Below are positions 33,397-44,485 of a stretch of DNA of 64,000 nucleotides, one piece after another. The notes below the pieces were generated by a model. It was given only the letters and a program-made list of their open reading frames with translations. It was not told where the DNA came from and did not search any database. Numbering within the stretch: position 1 is the stretch's first letter; each line of letters opens with the position of its first letter. Source of the stretch: Alloascoidea africana (Eukaryota > Ascomycota > Alloascoideomycetes > Alloascoideales > Alloascoideaceae); assembly GCA_030581615.1 (NCBI GenBank), contig JAKTTT010000011.1, positions 62,001 to 126,000 on the forward strand. Reading direction: 5' to 3'. A program made the position numbers and the translations under genes.

Positions 33397-34154
33397 TTTT
33401 TGAGAGAAGAGTGAAAAAATGAAAGAATTGTACTTTTAGCAAAAAATACAAATGAAGAAACAGTGGAAAAGTAAACAAGGCCCGATTAGTGATTCGGCCG
33501 GTAGCATGTCCCATTACGTTCCTTAGCATGAAAAGGGCAGGACTTCTTTTTCTCAAGGATACATAGATGCAACTAAAAATAGTGTGACGATTGTGCTGTG
33601 TGACATTGACTCACCCTCAGGGAAAGTGAAGTGGTGTTTATTTAGCGTTTTTTTTTGGTTCTGCTTTTGAAACACCAACTTAAATCTTTATCAAATTAAT
33701 TAACTTAGTAGCAACAACAACGTGTACAATAAAACATGTACAGTAAAAAAAAAGGTATTGCATTATTCTATTCAGATCAACTTTATCTATCCGGCGTTGG
33801 ATGTAAGACCCCAAAGAGATCATATAAGAGTGCGGATTTTGAGAAATACGACCATTTTATCAAGTTTTTTTGTTCTTTAGGTATAAGGATGTATTGATTT
33901 GCTCTATGCTTACATGGTTTTTAAAACTTGAATCTTTGGTGTTGAAGGATAAAAGAGTGTGAGTGTGATTGGTGAGGTAGAGATGGATTCAAAAATTTTG
34001 TTCCTGAGTTTTGAAGTTTAATCTATACACATACCGAAGGATTTGATTTGAAAACACAATTTACTAAGCCATCATTTCTCAAAAAAAAAAAAAAAATAAT
34101 GATGTCTATTTGATGATTGAGAACTCAAAAGTGTACACAAGATAATGGTCAAGT
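33397..34154. other. Convergent 3' region, PRP39 / DFG5-like
   Basis: AT-rich 3' flanks of two converging genes, with a 17-base A run near 34081. I see no gene. Confidence 0.5.
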
Positions 34155-35525
34155 TCAAACTGCCATCCATCCTGCCATAACCAAGAAAAGAATGAAAAAA
34201 ACTGCAGTCAAGATTCCAGCACCTGCCTTGTCTTTGCCCGTAATTTTAAGTTCATTACCAGAAAGCGATTTCTCACCCATTCCGGCGTTTGCATCACCTT
34301 TGGAAGAACCTCCCGTGGAGGCAGTTAGCGGGGCAGGTCGCTCGCCAATCAGCAAGATCTGGATTACTTCAAGAGCGCTCATCTGTTCACCTAAACCATA
34401 GGTATCATCCCATGAACCTTTAGTCCAATCCATACCACAGGTATGGCCATCCGATCCACCGCTACAGGATAGAGCAGCGCCTTTGGCAGAGGCTTCTATC
34501 CAGGGTCGGATTGTGTCACTTGTAGAGGGCACAAGCACGGAGGTGAGACCCAAGAATCGGGAGAAGATTGCTTTAAAAGTTTTTTGATCGTTATTACATG
34601 TTCCGGCATTTTCACAAGCGGACTCGTACAGCACATTATCTTTGATGAATTGTGTTTTCGCGTGAGAAAGCATTCCTTCAACAGCTGTTTTCCAGGAATC
34701 ATCATTTGTAAAGTTGTAGAGGTAGGCAGCACCTGAGAGGTAGAGTCCGAGGTTATAGGACCATTGCGTTTTATCAAGGTCTTTACATGCCTCATCTATT
34801 TCAGCGCCGTCATAAATAGCATAGTCGGAGGTCAGATAGCCAACATCTTTTATCCAATCCCAAACTTTAACAGCAGTATCTTTATAGGTATCATTAGAAG
34901 TGTATCTTGCCAATCTTGCCGATATATGGAATAGACAGCCATTTGCAACCGAGTTTTTATAATTATAGCCTGAGTTCCAAGTGAATATCTGCCATCGCAG
35001 ACCACCATTACAGTGTTCCGTATCCCATCGCGAGGACATTGTATTGTAGACCGCCTGCGCCAAGGCTAACCACTGGGGCTTGTCATCAGGGGGGTTTGTA
35101 AAGTTTCTTTCTACAGCATCCATGACCAATATACCCCAGAAACCCTGATCATCGTTACCCTCTGTCATGGTTTGATTTGAGGGCATGTAGTCATTATCTT
35201 CTCCTGTTTGTGCAATCATTGCTGTTTTGATTAGGTCCTCGTAGGTGTCATTCTGGGTAAGGTACCAAGTTTCGAGAACACTGCCCAAAGCAGCACCAGC
35301 TTCCCACCAGTAGTAAGGGGGCACAAACATGCCCAATGCGCCGCCATATTTTGTTCCGTCGTAGTAGTCTAAAAGGCCGTCCTGTATGAGGGCGGTTGCC
35401 GCTTTTATAGAGTCTTTGCTGGAAATGTCGAGAGTGAGCGCATGTACCGGCGCCAAAAAGGAGGGAAAAAGAGTATTTATGCTCAGTAGGAGAGAACAGG
35501 CTAATAGTAGACTAAGTGAGTGCAT
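34155..35525 (-). CDS. GPI-anchored GH76 mannosidase/transglycosidase, Dfg5/Dcw1 type
   Basis: Dcw1/Dfg5 enzymes act on the plasma membrane outer face and are thought to transfer GPI-anchored mannoproteins into the cell wall glucan. This 456-residue protein has a cleavable N-terminal signal (MHSLSLLLACSLLLSINTLF), the GH76 fold with the Asp-Asp motif in EGNDDQGFWGI, GGLRWQIFTWNSGYNYKNSVANG, WSYNLGLYLSGAAYL and a Cys-rich segment (ALSCSGGSDGHTCGMDWT). The C-terminus has a short Ser/Gly spacer and a terminal hydrophobic segment (GILTAVFFILFLVMAGW) that fits a GPI-anchor signal. N-glycosylation sequons are frequent (NDT, NQT, NFT). It could be either DFG5 or DCW1. Confidence 0.93.
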   Translation of the reverse strand: MHSLSLLLACSLLLSINTLFPSFLAPVHALTLDISSKDSIKAATALIQDGLLDYYDGTKYGGALGMFVPPYYWWEAGAALGSVLETWYLTQNDTYEDLIKTAMIAQTGEDNDYMPSNQTMTEGNDDQGFWGILVMDAVERNFTNPPDDKPQWLALAQAVYNTMSSRWDTEHCNGGLRWQIFTWNSGYNYKNSVANGCLFHISARLARYTSNDTYKDTAVKVWDWIKDVGYLTSDYAIYDGAEIDEACKDLDKTQWSYNLGLYLSGAAYLYNFTNDDSWKTAVEGMLSHAKTQFIKDNVLYESACENAGTCNNDQKTFKAIFSRFLGLTSVLVPSTSDTIRPWIEASAKGAALSCSGGSDGHTCGMDWTKGSWDDTYGLGEQMSALEVIQILLIGERPAPLTASTGGSSKGDANAGMGEKSLSGNELKITGKDKAGAGILTAVFFILFLVMAGWMAV

Positions 35526-37185
35526 TTTTGCTTTATTTCCCTGTGTATTTACTAATAAAGAACTGGTGTAGCTTTATGGTTTGGTAGACTCGAGAATAGC
35601 GAAGAAGGGTGTTGAGATGCAGGCTCTTGCTCGTCTCGTCTTGGCCAGGTGCCGCTACCTACGCCCACACTACCGCCGAGGCAGATAACGAGACAAAGCC
35701 GAAGCCGAAGCCATGACCGTGGCTACAGTTGGAGGGCTACAGTTGGAGCTGAGCACCGAGCGAGCACAAGACCGTCACAGACTGGACGATCTGGGGATCT
35801 GGGACCTCGTTCGGTGCTGGACGACTCTGGCGGGCTGCTCTGCCAAGAAAGCTTGGTAGGCCCTTTTGTACCAGCACCAGCATCAGTATCAACACCAACA
35901 CCAACACTACCGCCAATGCCAGTACCCTCGTCATCACCATCGCCATCACCATCACCGTCACCATCACCTTCGCCAACGCCAACGCCAATGCTCTGTTCCA
36001 CACGCTTTGGGCCTCGTCGCGTGCGCTGGAACTGGCCCGAGAAAACGCCCGGACGTCCCCACGTGATCGCCCGAACGCGGCGGGCGCAGGCGCGCTGCGG
36101 GCTGTGATTGGCCGGGCGCGCCCGCAGGAGCTGCCCGGTTACGTCAGCAGGCCCCGGGGCCGCAAGCTCACGTCATGTCGGGCCAGCAGCATAAAACCAA
36201 ACCCTCTTGCTCTTCTCAGCGTTTTGCTCTTGCTCTTGCTCTTTCTTGCTCTTCCTCTGCTTCGTCTTGTTGCTGCCCGCTGCCTTCTTCACACCCCCCG
36301 TCGCTCGACAGTTCCGGCTCAGACCGCTTCAATTGGATCCCTCCACGCCAAAGCGACAAACTCCTTGTCTAATCTGCGCGGTCCTCACCTCTTGTGTTTC
36401 AACTCCACAGCCAGAAAGACCAAGACCAAAATCTTTCTATTTCAATTCCAGTTCTAGTGCTACGTTTTAGTTTCTAGTCACTTCCCCCTCCATTGCCATT
36501 GCCATTTGCAGCCTGTTTTTGCCAATTCTTGTTCCCCGGACTTCAATTCCACCTCGGTTTCGTCCCTCGTCTCTTGCTGCCAAGTTTGTGACTTAGCTCT
36601 TGTGTCCTTGGCTTTTTGGTACCCTTTCCCTTTTCCTCTTCCTGTTTATTTCCTTTTTGTTCTTCTATTGGGCTCCCTGCGTTTTAGTCTGACTCCTTCT
36701 CAAAATCTCTTTATTGCTCTTCCATTTCCGTTTTGCGTTAGTCTGGTCCTCTGTCCCCGTCATCTGCTTCCTGTCGAAATTTTTCTTTGTCTTGAAAAAG
36801 AGAAATCCTCCAAAATTTAAAGGTACGGTAAGTTTGTTTGTTCTCCATATTTCTCAACTCCTTTCCCGTTTTCTTTTCACCTTTTCTTTCTTCTCCCAAC
36901 CACTTTTCTTCCTTCTCTCCTTTCCATCCTCTCGTCACTTTCTCTGCTGATTACTCGCTTTTGTGCCCTTGCTACAGTATCGCCTACCTTTTGTTTGTCT
37001 TGTGTCTTTCCCCTGTCTACCAGTAACACGTATCGTTCTTGCACCATTTGCTAACTGTCGGTATTGTTCTCTGTTGATTGCTTTTTTTTTCTTCCTCTTT
37101 GAGTCTCTTTTCGTCCAGTCTTTGCAAAAGATTTAGCTAGTATACTTTAAAAAGAAGAAAAACAAAAAAGAAGAGAAGCACAAAT
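35526..37185. promoter_or_regulatory. Divergent region with GC island, hexamer repeats and C/T-rich leader
   Basis: This 1.66-kb stretch separates the DFG5-like and NAM8-like genes. From about 35640 to 36180 it is very GC-rich (47 of 60 bases at 36061-36120). It contains an imperfect CATCAC-type hexamer array near 35929-35972. From 36200 to 37180 it is pyrimidine-rich, with CTCTTG repeats, as expected of a long 5' leader. A GTAAGT at 36828 and CTAAC at 37051 followed by CAG at 37118 could define a 5'-UTR intron. Open frames here have no family features. Confidence 0.5.
36828..37118 (+). other. Possible 5'-UTR intron of the NAM8-like gene
   Basis: The donor is ACG|GTAAGT, the branch candidate TTGCTAACTG lies at 37048-37057, and a long pyrimidine tract leads to GTCCAG; TTTAG at 37136 is an alternative acceptor. 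No coding change follows because the ATG lies downstream. Only transcript data could confirm it. Confidence 0.35.
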
Positions 37186-39285
37186 ATGTCATCTTACGCC
37201 AATTATAATCCCGCAAGCGGTACTAATGATTCACCTTCATCTCTTCAGAACGTGAACCTCGTCGATCAGTCCTCTGCCGTTGCCGTTGCTCCACCTTCAG
37301 CTGTCAATGTGAATCCGTCTCCTCATCAAGACCCTTCCTCCAGCAGCAATGCCATGAAAACAACCCTATGGATGGGCGAACTCGAACCATGGGCCGATGA
37401 AGCAAGCGTCAAGGTTGTCTGGCACTCGTTGGGTTTTAACGACGTTGTGGTCAAATTCATAAGAGACAAGTATACAGGTATTTCCCAAGGCTATTGCTTT
37501 GTCGACTTTGGGACTTTTGAACAAGCACGCAACGCTCTTTCCTACGAAGGAACCCCAATCCCAAACAGTTCAAAACTTTTCAAACTGAATTGGGCATCGG
37601 GAGGAGGTCTTCAAGACCGCAAAGAGGATAGACCTCCAGAATTTAGCATCTTTGTGGGTGACCTACCTCCAGATACTACAGAGAGACAATTAGTCCAAAT
37701 GTTCCAACATCGATATCAAAGCTGCAAAACGGCAAAAATTATGACCGACCCGATAACGGGAGCTTCACGATGCTACGGATTTGTCCGCTTCTACAGCGAA
37801 CAGGAGCAACAGCGTGCCATTGCTGAAATGCAAGGTGTATACTGTGGGAATAGGCCCATGAGAATATCCCTCGCAACCCCAAAAAACCAAAATCGTAATT
37901 CACAGGTCGCCAGTTTGCTTCACCAACAGCAAATGGCAACGGCCCAGGCACAGGGCCAGATATCCTTGCCGCCTTCCAGTTATGCCTCTGGACTCAACCT
38001 TCCAGCAACTCCAAACCTCGGAGGCTCGCCCTACCTGGGCCATACCCTGGCTCCGCCGCCCCCGAATGCTGCTGCTGCTGCTGCTGCTGCTGGATACCCT
38101 GGAGCGGTTCCAGCTACACCGGGCACGCCTTCGATCAGCGCCGGAATGGTTTCGGCTGGCGGTGGTGGCAACGGTGGCTCCCAACAGTTGAACCAATTTA
38201 CAGACCCCAATAACACAACCGTTTTCATTGGAGGTCTCTCCTCTTTTGTGTCGGAAGACGAGCTCCGATCCCTCTTTTCTGGATTCGGAGACATCACCTA
38301 TGTCAAAATCCCCCCGGGCAAAGGCTGTGGGTTTGTCCAGTTTGTGTCCAGACAATCGGCAGAAATGGCAATTGCGAACATGCATGGCTTCCCCATCGGC
38401 AACTCCAGAGTTCGTCTCTCTTGGGGCCGCTCCCAGAACCAGACCATGAACCCTCTAAGCATGAACATGAACATGAGCATGGGTCTCGGCATGGGCATGG
38501 GCATGCCACAAGGAGGAAGCACAGGCGCTGCTGGAACTGGTGGTATGAATGCTGCTTCCGGCGGCTACTTGAGACAGACACAGAATCCCGGAATGCCACC
38601 AACGAGCTACGCTTCAGTCCCTATCATGAACCAGCAGGCTCCTCCATATTTCCAATCCCCCTATCAGCAGCAGGCACAGATGTACACTGCACCAGGGAAC
38701 CTTGCCTATCATCAACAGTCGGCTAATCTTGGGAGTTTTGGAAACATGAGTGTCCCTATGGGCCAAGGCTACCAACAGCATGCTTACCAACAGCAGCAAC
38801 AGCAGCATCAACAACAGCAGCAGCAGGAGCATCATCATAGTCACCATTCCCAGGACAGCAGTGCTAGTAGTTCATCGCAACACCATCATCACCAGCCAAA
38901 CCTCTCTACGACGACCAATTCTTCCCCTACAACCAGTTCAACAACTGCAACCAGCACCTCCCAGGGCACCGCTGCAACCAGTTCTTCAAGCTCGGGCACA
39001 GCGGTAGTTGGGAAAACTGGATCAGGATCCAGCTCCAGTGCAACGGTTACAGGCAATGCTGATTCACAACAGTTATCGAGATCTGGTGCAGGACAAGCAG
39101 ATTCAACCTCCAATACGGGCGACGCGTCTGTCTCAAAGTTATCTCTTGACGAAATGTACCTGGCCGCTAGAGTCGGAAGACTAGGTCAGGGAGGTGGTAG
39201 TACCAATGCCACTGTGACTACTACCAGTTCCGGTGCCACTTCTGGTTCCGTTGCATTGGTAGACTCAAACGGTTATGTAAACTAA
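37186..39285 (+). CDS. Three-RRM RNA-binding protein, NAM8/NGR1 type
   Basis: This 699-residue protein has three RNA-recognition motifs: about 59-135 (TLWMGELEPWADEASV, GYCFVDFGTFEQA), about 150-230 (FSIFVGDLPPDTTERQL, CYGFVRFYSEQE) and about 342-415 (NTTVFIGGLSSFVSEDEL, GCGFVQFVSRQSAEMAI, RVRLSWGRSQNQ). The order and the NQFTDPNNTTVFIGGLSS linker match yeast Nam8 and Ngr1. Nam8 is a U1 snRNP protein affecting meiotic splicing, whereas Ngr1 promotes mRNA decay; the long Gln/His/Ser/Thr-rich C-terminus (about 430-650) leans slightly toward Ngr1, but I do not decide. Met-Gly and Gln-His tracts are repeat-encoded. The start ATG follows an A-rich leader. Confidence 0.9.
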   Translation: MSSYANYNPASGTNDSPSSLQNVNLVDQSSAVAVAPPSAVNVNPSPHQDPSSSSNAMKTTLWMGELEPWADEASVKVVWHSLGFNDVVVKFIRDKYTGISQGYCFVDFGTFEQARNALSYEGTPIPNSSKLFKLNWASGGGLQDRKEDRPPEFSIFVGDLPPDTTERQLVQMFQHRYQSCKTAKIMTDPITGASRCYGFVRFYSEQEQQRAIAEMQGVYCGNRPMRISLATPKNQNRNSQVASLLHQQQMATAQAQGQISLPPSSYASGLNLPATPNLGGSPYLGHTLAPPPPNAAAAAAAAGYPGAVPATPGTPSISAGMVSAGGGGNGGSQQLNQFTDPNNTTVFIGGLSSFVSEDELRSLFSGFGDITYVKIPPGKGCGFVQFVSRQSAEMAIANMHGFPIGNSRVRLSWGRSQNQTMNPLSMNMNMSMGLGMGMGMPQGGSTGAAGTGGMNAASGGYLRQTQNPGMPPTSYASVPIMNQQAPPYFQSPYQQQAQMYTAPGNLAYHQQSANLGSFGNMSVPMGQGYQQHAYQQQQQQHQQQQQQEHHHSHHSQDSSASSSSQHHHHQPNLSTTTNSSPTTSSTTATSTSQGTAATSSSSSGTAVVGKTGSGSSSSATVTGNADSQQLSRSGAGQADSTSNTGDASVSKLSLDEMYLAARVGRLGQGGGSTNATVTTTSSGATSGSVALVDSNGYVN

Positions 39286-40429
39286 ACTAAAACTATAAAA
39301 GAAGGGAAAAGAAAAGTTTAATTAGTTTTCTTTTCGTTGTTGTTGTTGCTGCTACAAGTTGATCGAAATCCGTTCATTTACTTCATCAAGATAAAACTTG
39401 AGTTGAAATGATGCAGTTTTGATGATAATCTTTTTATGACCATCCTCATTTGTGATGGAATAATTCGATTTTTCTTTTTTTTTTTTCGGTCTTTTTTGTT
39501 TTATTTTACTCCTCCGTCCGTTTTATATATCTTTTTTATTTTTGTTATCATTTCTTTTCTTCTCATCGTTTCTTAATGTTTATTGGATTTGTATTTATTT
39601 TGTCTACATGCAATATATCACTTCAATAACATTCATTAGAATAACTTTATAACTATTAACTATTAAAAACATCCGAATTTGAGTTTTTTGAGAACTGAAT
39701 CAAACAATAATTTACTCCAAAAGTGCCTTCAATATCTGTGTGTATTGTTTCGCAAGCCCTACTTCTATCCATCAGATCTCTCATGCATATACTACCATGA
39801 AATGAAAACAAAAGATCCCTTCCTTTTCCGTTATTCCACTACTGAAACCCTTTTTTCCAGCAAGTGCTTCTTATAAACAATTTCATCTAAACGTCGTGTG
39901 TATATGCACATGTGCGCATTTCCAAACAGGGAAGCATAAAGGATACGGTATTCTGAAATAGGAAACCCAGTTGCCCAAATCGGTATACCAAAGTTAAACA
40001 TCCCCCCTCCCCCAAAAAAGAATGTTTGCTCATATTAGTTTCTTCTTCTTCTTCCTCTTTTCTTTTATTACGTTTTGGTTTAAAAACAACAGAATTCGGG
40101 TTATAATTTTGATATTGCTCTTGAACTCATCAAGTATGGCAATCCATTCCATTCCATGCCGTGAAACGGTTTCTGGGGGTTTGCCACAAAGTACGCAATT
40201 AACCTTAAATCGGAAATAACCATCCCAAATAACGATTTTCTGGAAGAAACAATCAAAGAAAAAATCTGTAGACGCGACAAAAGAATTAAATTATACATCA
40301 TAAATAAATAAATAAATAAATAAATATCATCAAAATCATTAGAGCCAAATGCCATGCTTACAGACCTTAATAAATAACAAAATGCTATGGGAAATCGCAA
40401 TTTTGCTTTTTTGGGGGGATACTCATTTT
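39286..40429. other. Convergent 3' region, NAM8-like / F-box
   Basis: T-rich 3' flank of the NAM8-like gene and A/T-rich flank of the second F-box gene. A short (AAAT)n microsatellite lies at about 40302-40325. I see no gene. Confidence 0.5.
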
Positions 40430-42094
40430 CTAGTTGAAAAAAGAAATCCTATTTTCCCCGCACATGTTCTTTTCCAACTTTTGAATAAAAGAATCGCTTA
40501 AAGCCATCACATTAAGCGAATCATCAACCAGAATCAATTTTTTCTCATTGTTCCCTAGAGCCATGATCTGGTTTTTGTAATATCTTTGCTCCCCAGATTC
40601 TAAATCCAAAATAAATATCTTCTCACAAACTTGTGATCCACGACGACTCCTTAGTTGGGTATCATTTGCAATTGGAACATATTGGATACATATGTTTCCT
40701 TCAACCTCAATCTTACAAAACTCGGTATTATCCCCGATAATAACCGTGTTCCATTCAAACGTTCCGATCCGTTGTTGTGCTCGAATATCTTCAAACGTTT
40801 CCAGTTCTTGTTCAGCAGTGCTAGAGGCCAACAAAGCTTTTCCAAACAATTGAGTCTCAGCTGAATGACCAACCAAAAACCGTTTTGATTCTCGAATTAA
40901 ATCTGTAAGTGGACATGAGATGAGAATGTTAGAATCCAACACCAATCTCCCTCCCTCGTACCTACAACAAGAGCATAAAAGATGAGAATTTGAATAGTAA
41001 ATGGAAAGCGGATACGCTCCCATACTCCCAGTATCGTACACTCCAAGCAGCTTCCCAGTTGCCCTGTGTATAGTAAGAATAAATCCTGTATAGTGCGAAT
41101 ACTGATAAAGGATGAATAAAAGTTCTGGACTGGCCGTAAAGTCCATTCCTCCATACTCATGCAAAACAACAGGTGGATTTACAATACTTAAATCTTCCTC
41201 TTCTAGTATAAGCTTGGTCTCCCACAATTTCCCATCCGGTTTATAAGAGGAAATAATAAGACCAGGTGACTCTTTAACAATTCTGGAATTTTCGTTAGAA
41301 ATCAAACAAAAGTCGAAAGAATACAACGCATCTTCAAAAACAAAATGTGGTCTGCTTTGAAATTTAGACACTGATTCGTTGAGTACCCAAGACATTGATC
41401 TGTCAAATGTCGAGCTCACCACACATTGGTCTTTCCCCCAAACATCTGATACGTATAACTGGTAATTGGTCAATAACTCTGCGGGCCTCCCTTTTCTCAT
41501 TTTTTCTTGAACATATTCACTGTCGTTATTTTCAGGGAGACTATGGGTGACTGAAAAACAATACCCTTTGGAAAAATCAATTGTAAACCGCTTGAAAAAA
41601 CCAGGTTGAAAAGAATCCTCTACTCTGTGACATACTGAAGAATTCCCAATCTTATCATGGCCTCCTTTAAACCGTGAATCTCTTGATTTTGAGTACAAAA
41701 TGCGTGTGGGTCTTCCCGGGAGTAAATCCAAATTCCAGGGCTCTTCGCTTTCAACAGCTTCAATAGAATTTATGTCGATACATTTTTTGGCGTTTTTCGC
41801 GAATGCTCTATACTTTTTTAACGCCGTTTTGGTATCTTTTCGGGACGAGAATCTATTCTTTTGTCTCCTTGTTGTAGCCTTGAAAAAAGGAATCTCAACT
41901 TTTGCAAAATCGTTTAACAAGTACTGACAAGATGCTAATTTGTTCAAATCTTTACAAGTTGAACAAAAATTATGAAAATCGGATATGGTAAGGTACGGAG
42001 TGACCTGACTGATTAAATCGATAGGCAAATCAATAATGTGTCGTTTAGTTTTAACATCTTTGTTAATCTTGTCGTTCCCCTGGATCGTTTTCAT
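40430..42094 (-). CDS. F-box protein, second copy in window
   Basis: This 554-residue protein has an F-box-like N-terminal segment (HIIDLPIDLISQVTPYLTISDFHNFCSTCKDLNKLA, about residues 20-55). The rest is long, without a recognised repeat family; it contains basic segments (TTRRQKNRFSSRKDTKTALKK) and beta-rich C-terminal sequence. The frame extends 17 codons upstream only to a TTG, so I use the ATG at 42094 (MKTIQGNDKI). The domain plan is like the F-box gene at 26263-27669: an N-terminal F-box and 400-500 residues of unassigned sequence. A substrate receptor role in an SCF ubiquitin ligase is inferred. Confidence 0.7.
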   Translation of the reverse strand: MKTIQGNDKINKDVKTKRHIIDLPIDLISQVTPYLTISDFHNFCSTCKDLNKLASCQYLLNDFAKVEIPFFKATTRRQKNRFSSRKDTKTALKKYRAFAKNAKKCIDINSIEAVESEEPWNLDLLPGRPTRILYSKSRDSRFKGGHDKIGNSSVCHRVEDSFQPGFFKRFTIDFSKGYCFSVTHSLPENNDSEYVQEKMRKGRPAELLTNYQLYVSDVWGKDQCVVSSTFDRSMSWVLNESVSKFQSRPHFVFEDALYSFDFCLISNENSRIVKESPGLIISSYKPDGKLWETKLILEEEDLSIVNPPVVLHEYGGMDFTASPELLFILYQYSHYTGFILTIHRATGKLLGVYDTGSMGAYPLSIYYSNSHLLCSCCRYEGGRLVLDSNILISCPLTDLIRESKRFLVGHSAETQLFGKALLASSTAEQELETFEDIRAQQRIGTFEWNTVIIGDNTEFCKIEVEGNICIQYVPIANDTQLRSRRGSQVCEKIFILDLESGEQRYYKNQIMALGNNEKKLILVDDSLNVMALSDSFIQKLEKNMCGENRISFFN

Positions 42095-44039
42095 CTTGGT
42101 GGTGTGTATAAATGAGCTCAAACAGTTTTTGTCTCTCAAAATCAAAGTGTGGATGAGAAAACGTATTCAAATAGAGCAAACGTAATCCTCTATACAAAGA
42201 ATAGGGAAGGGGCAATAAAAGTATAGGAATAAAGGACCTGAGTTTATCGAAAGGGGAAACTGCTGCGATTTATACCACACTATAAAGTTTAGCATTATAC
42301 ATGTTTCCAAACCATCCCATCCACGGGGGAACATAATACTTCAGAATCACGCTCCCCCCCACCTTGGCATGGCACGGCCGGCCAGTGAGAAAAGCCAAAG
42401 AGTCGGTCGTTCGGTCAAAGTGCACCCAGTTGAATTCATCTGCTCTCTCAGCCGTGTATCGGTCCTCGAAAACGTCATTGAGTTGCCTCTTCAAGGTCCA
42501 CTTGATTCCTTTTGTTATGCCCCCTCATCCTGCATTCATAGTAGAAAAATGCAGAACAAACTTTACAGGGCATCGTCGCCGGAACTGTTAATCCGAGTGC
42601 ATGCAATGCTCATCAAAGGATGTGTCAGTCTGGTCGGATGCAAAAGTAAGGGCTGTTTACTGTGATTGTGTAAAGAAAGAGAGGGGGTGTTTGTGTATAG
42701 AGAAAACCCCCTTGGAGACATTCCCACGGACAAAAGGACGGATGGGAGGAAGTATCAGCAATGATGACATCAAAAATGAATTTGGTACCCCCGTTGTACC
42801 GGCCCGCTCGCAGGCGCGGAAACGCGATAGCCTGCTTCCTATTCCTTTTATCCAGGTTTCTTCATGGTCTTCTTTGAAACGGAAGATTACAAAAAAAAAA
42901 AATAAACGTTCCATATGCCAAGCTATATAACTGTATAATGGAGGATGCGGAAAAAAACATGAACATGCATTTCCCGGCTGAACTGCCCTTTTTTTGTTGT
43001 TCCAGATGATTTGGGGGTTTTATCCTTGCTTATGGATCAAAGAACATCGATAAGAGATAAACCTTACAAAAGAGGATATCGGGTTAGTGATGATCTTAGA
43101 CAAAAAACTAAGTGAGTATTTGAGCAGCCACTTCCACTATTATCTACACGTTTAATTTTCTGCTAGATTGAACAGTTATGTTAAATTGGTTTAGAATATT
43201 CTCCCCATTGATTTAATGTTTATAGTAAACGCAACTTCCTTCTTAGGTATCCCCTAATGTTTAACCTCACTCAGTGTGCAGTCACTTCTCTAGAAAAGTC
43301 TTATTCGATCTTTAATGTTGTCAACAAATCCAAGCAATGGAATGGAAAGGCAAGGGAGGGAGTCTAATCAACTAACGCTTTCCCTCTGGCACGGCAGAGA
43401 TGTCGGACCAGCAGTATAGCGAAAAAATACAGGGAGTCTCTACAGAATGAGTTGATGGGGTCTCTGGAAAGCCGAATCTCCAGGTCTCAAATCATCAATT
43501 TGAACATGAAAACTTGATTTTTGCCAGCGTCTGAAAATTAAGCTTTGAGAATTGCTGACATGCATTGTGATATCTATTTGATCATAAAACTATCCACAAA
43601 AATGACTGAAAAAAACTGGTTCAAAAGCGAACTAAAAAGGCAATATTCATAACATTTTTAGATTCTAAACATTTTAGCCATGAACGTACAAATGACACCA
43701 GTCCAGTATCACCACCAAAGAGGAACGCAAAAAATTGTCCGCTACATGTTTTGAGCATTTACTAGGGTTTTGTTTCCGGTTAAACTCTCTTCCTAACAAA
43801 ACCAAGATCCGTTCCGACTTTTTCTGTCTTTGTCATTTTAAAACTCCGCCTGAATGAACAGAGAGAGAGAGAGATCACCAACATTTAGTCCAGGGGTAAT
43901 CCGCCCTTCTTTGCCCAGGCTGCGGAGGAGGAGGAGGACAAAATGTGCTTGGAGTAATGGTATCGAAGATGGCCTGGGCCTGGGCGTCTAGCCCAAGTAC
44001 AACGATATAGCATCGTGGTTTAATTCGTCCTTACTCATA
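42095..44039. other. Gene-poor intergenic stretch
   Basis: No recognisable gene lies in this 1.9-kb stretch. It holds a short GA microsatellite near 43860 and a GC-richer patch near 43900-43990. A possible tiny spliced frame starting at 43032 was considered and rejected (see rejected items). Confidence 0.4.
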
Positions 44040-44453
44040 ATGAGAGAGCTGGATGGCGACACCAGGTTCCGAACTATGTGTGTACGTTCAAGGTAGGTAC
44101 TCTCATTCCCCTAAATTTTTTCTTTTCCTTTTGGGCGCAACTTATAGGAATCGGTTATTGCTGATGGAGATTTGACACTCATTGGACAGGCGGCAAACGA
44201 TAATAATAACTCAACGAAATCAGGATTCTGAAAATGAACCAACCCAATTACAAGTTAGAGCAAATAATCCATTAAGCAAACAAAAAGTTCATGGTAGAAA
44301 TTCGTGTTACCATTTATCAGACTCCGTCTATTCTGGTCTCATTTCCAACACCAACACCAATCAATTATTTGAAATTTTACACATTTGGGGCCTGTTATCG
44401 TTGTTGATTGGTAGAGCCAAAAAGGAAATTTCCATGATGTTACACTTTTATTA

Positions 44454-44485
44454 ACGTTGTTCATCTACGAGCTGATCACTTTCCA
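44454..44485 (+). repeat. Left terminal inverted repeat of the pogo-type element
   Basis: Begins ACGTTGTTCATCTACGAG and matches the reverse complement of 45251-45282 at 31 of 32 positions. It is preceded by TA at 44452-44453. Confidence 0.9.

Noticed and set aside
35649-36107. 152-codon plus-strand frame between the DFG5-like and NAM8-like genes
   Set aside because: It consists mainly of Pro-Ser/Thr dipeptides from a hexamer repeat and Arg-rich GC sequence, without family features.
43032-43180. Tiny spliced frame (MDQRTSIRDKPYKRGY..., GTGAGT donor, CTGCTAG acceptor)
   Set aside because: The product would have only about 35 residues, there is no good branch point, and no family is recognised; chance is likely.
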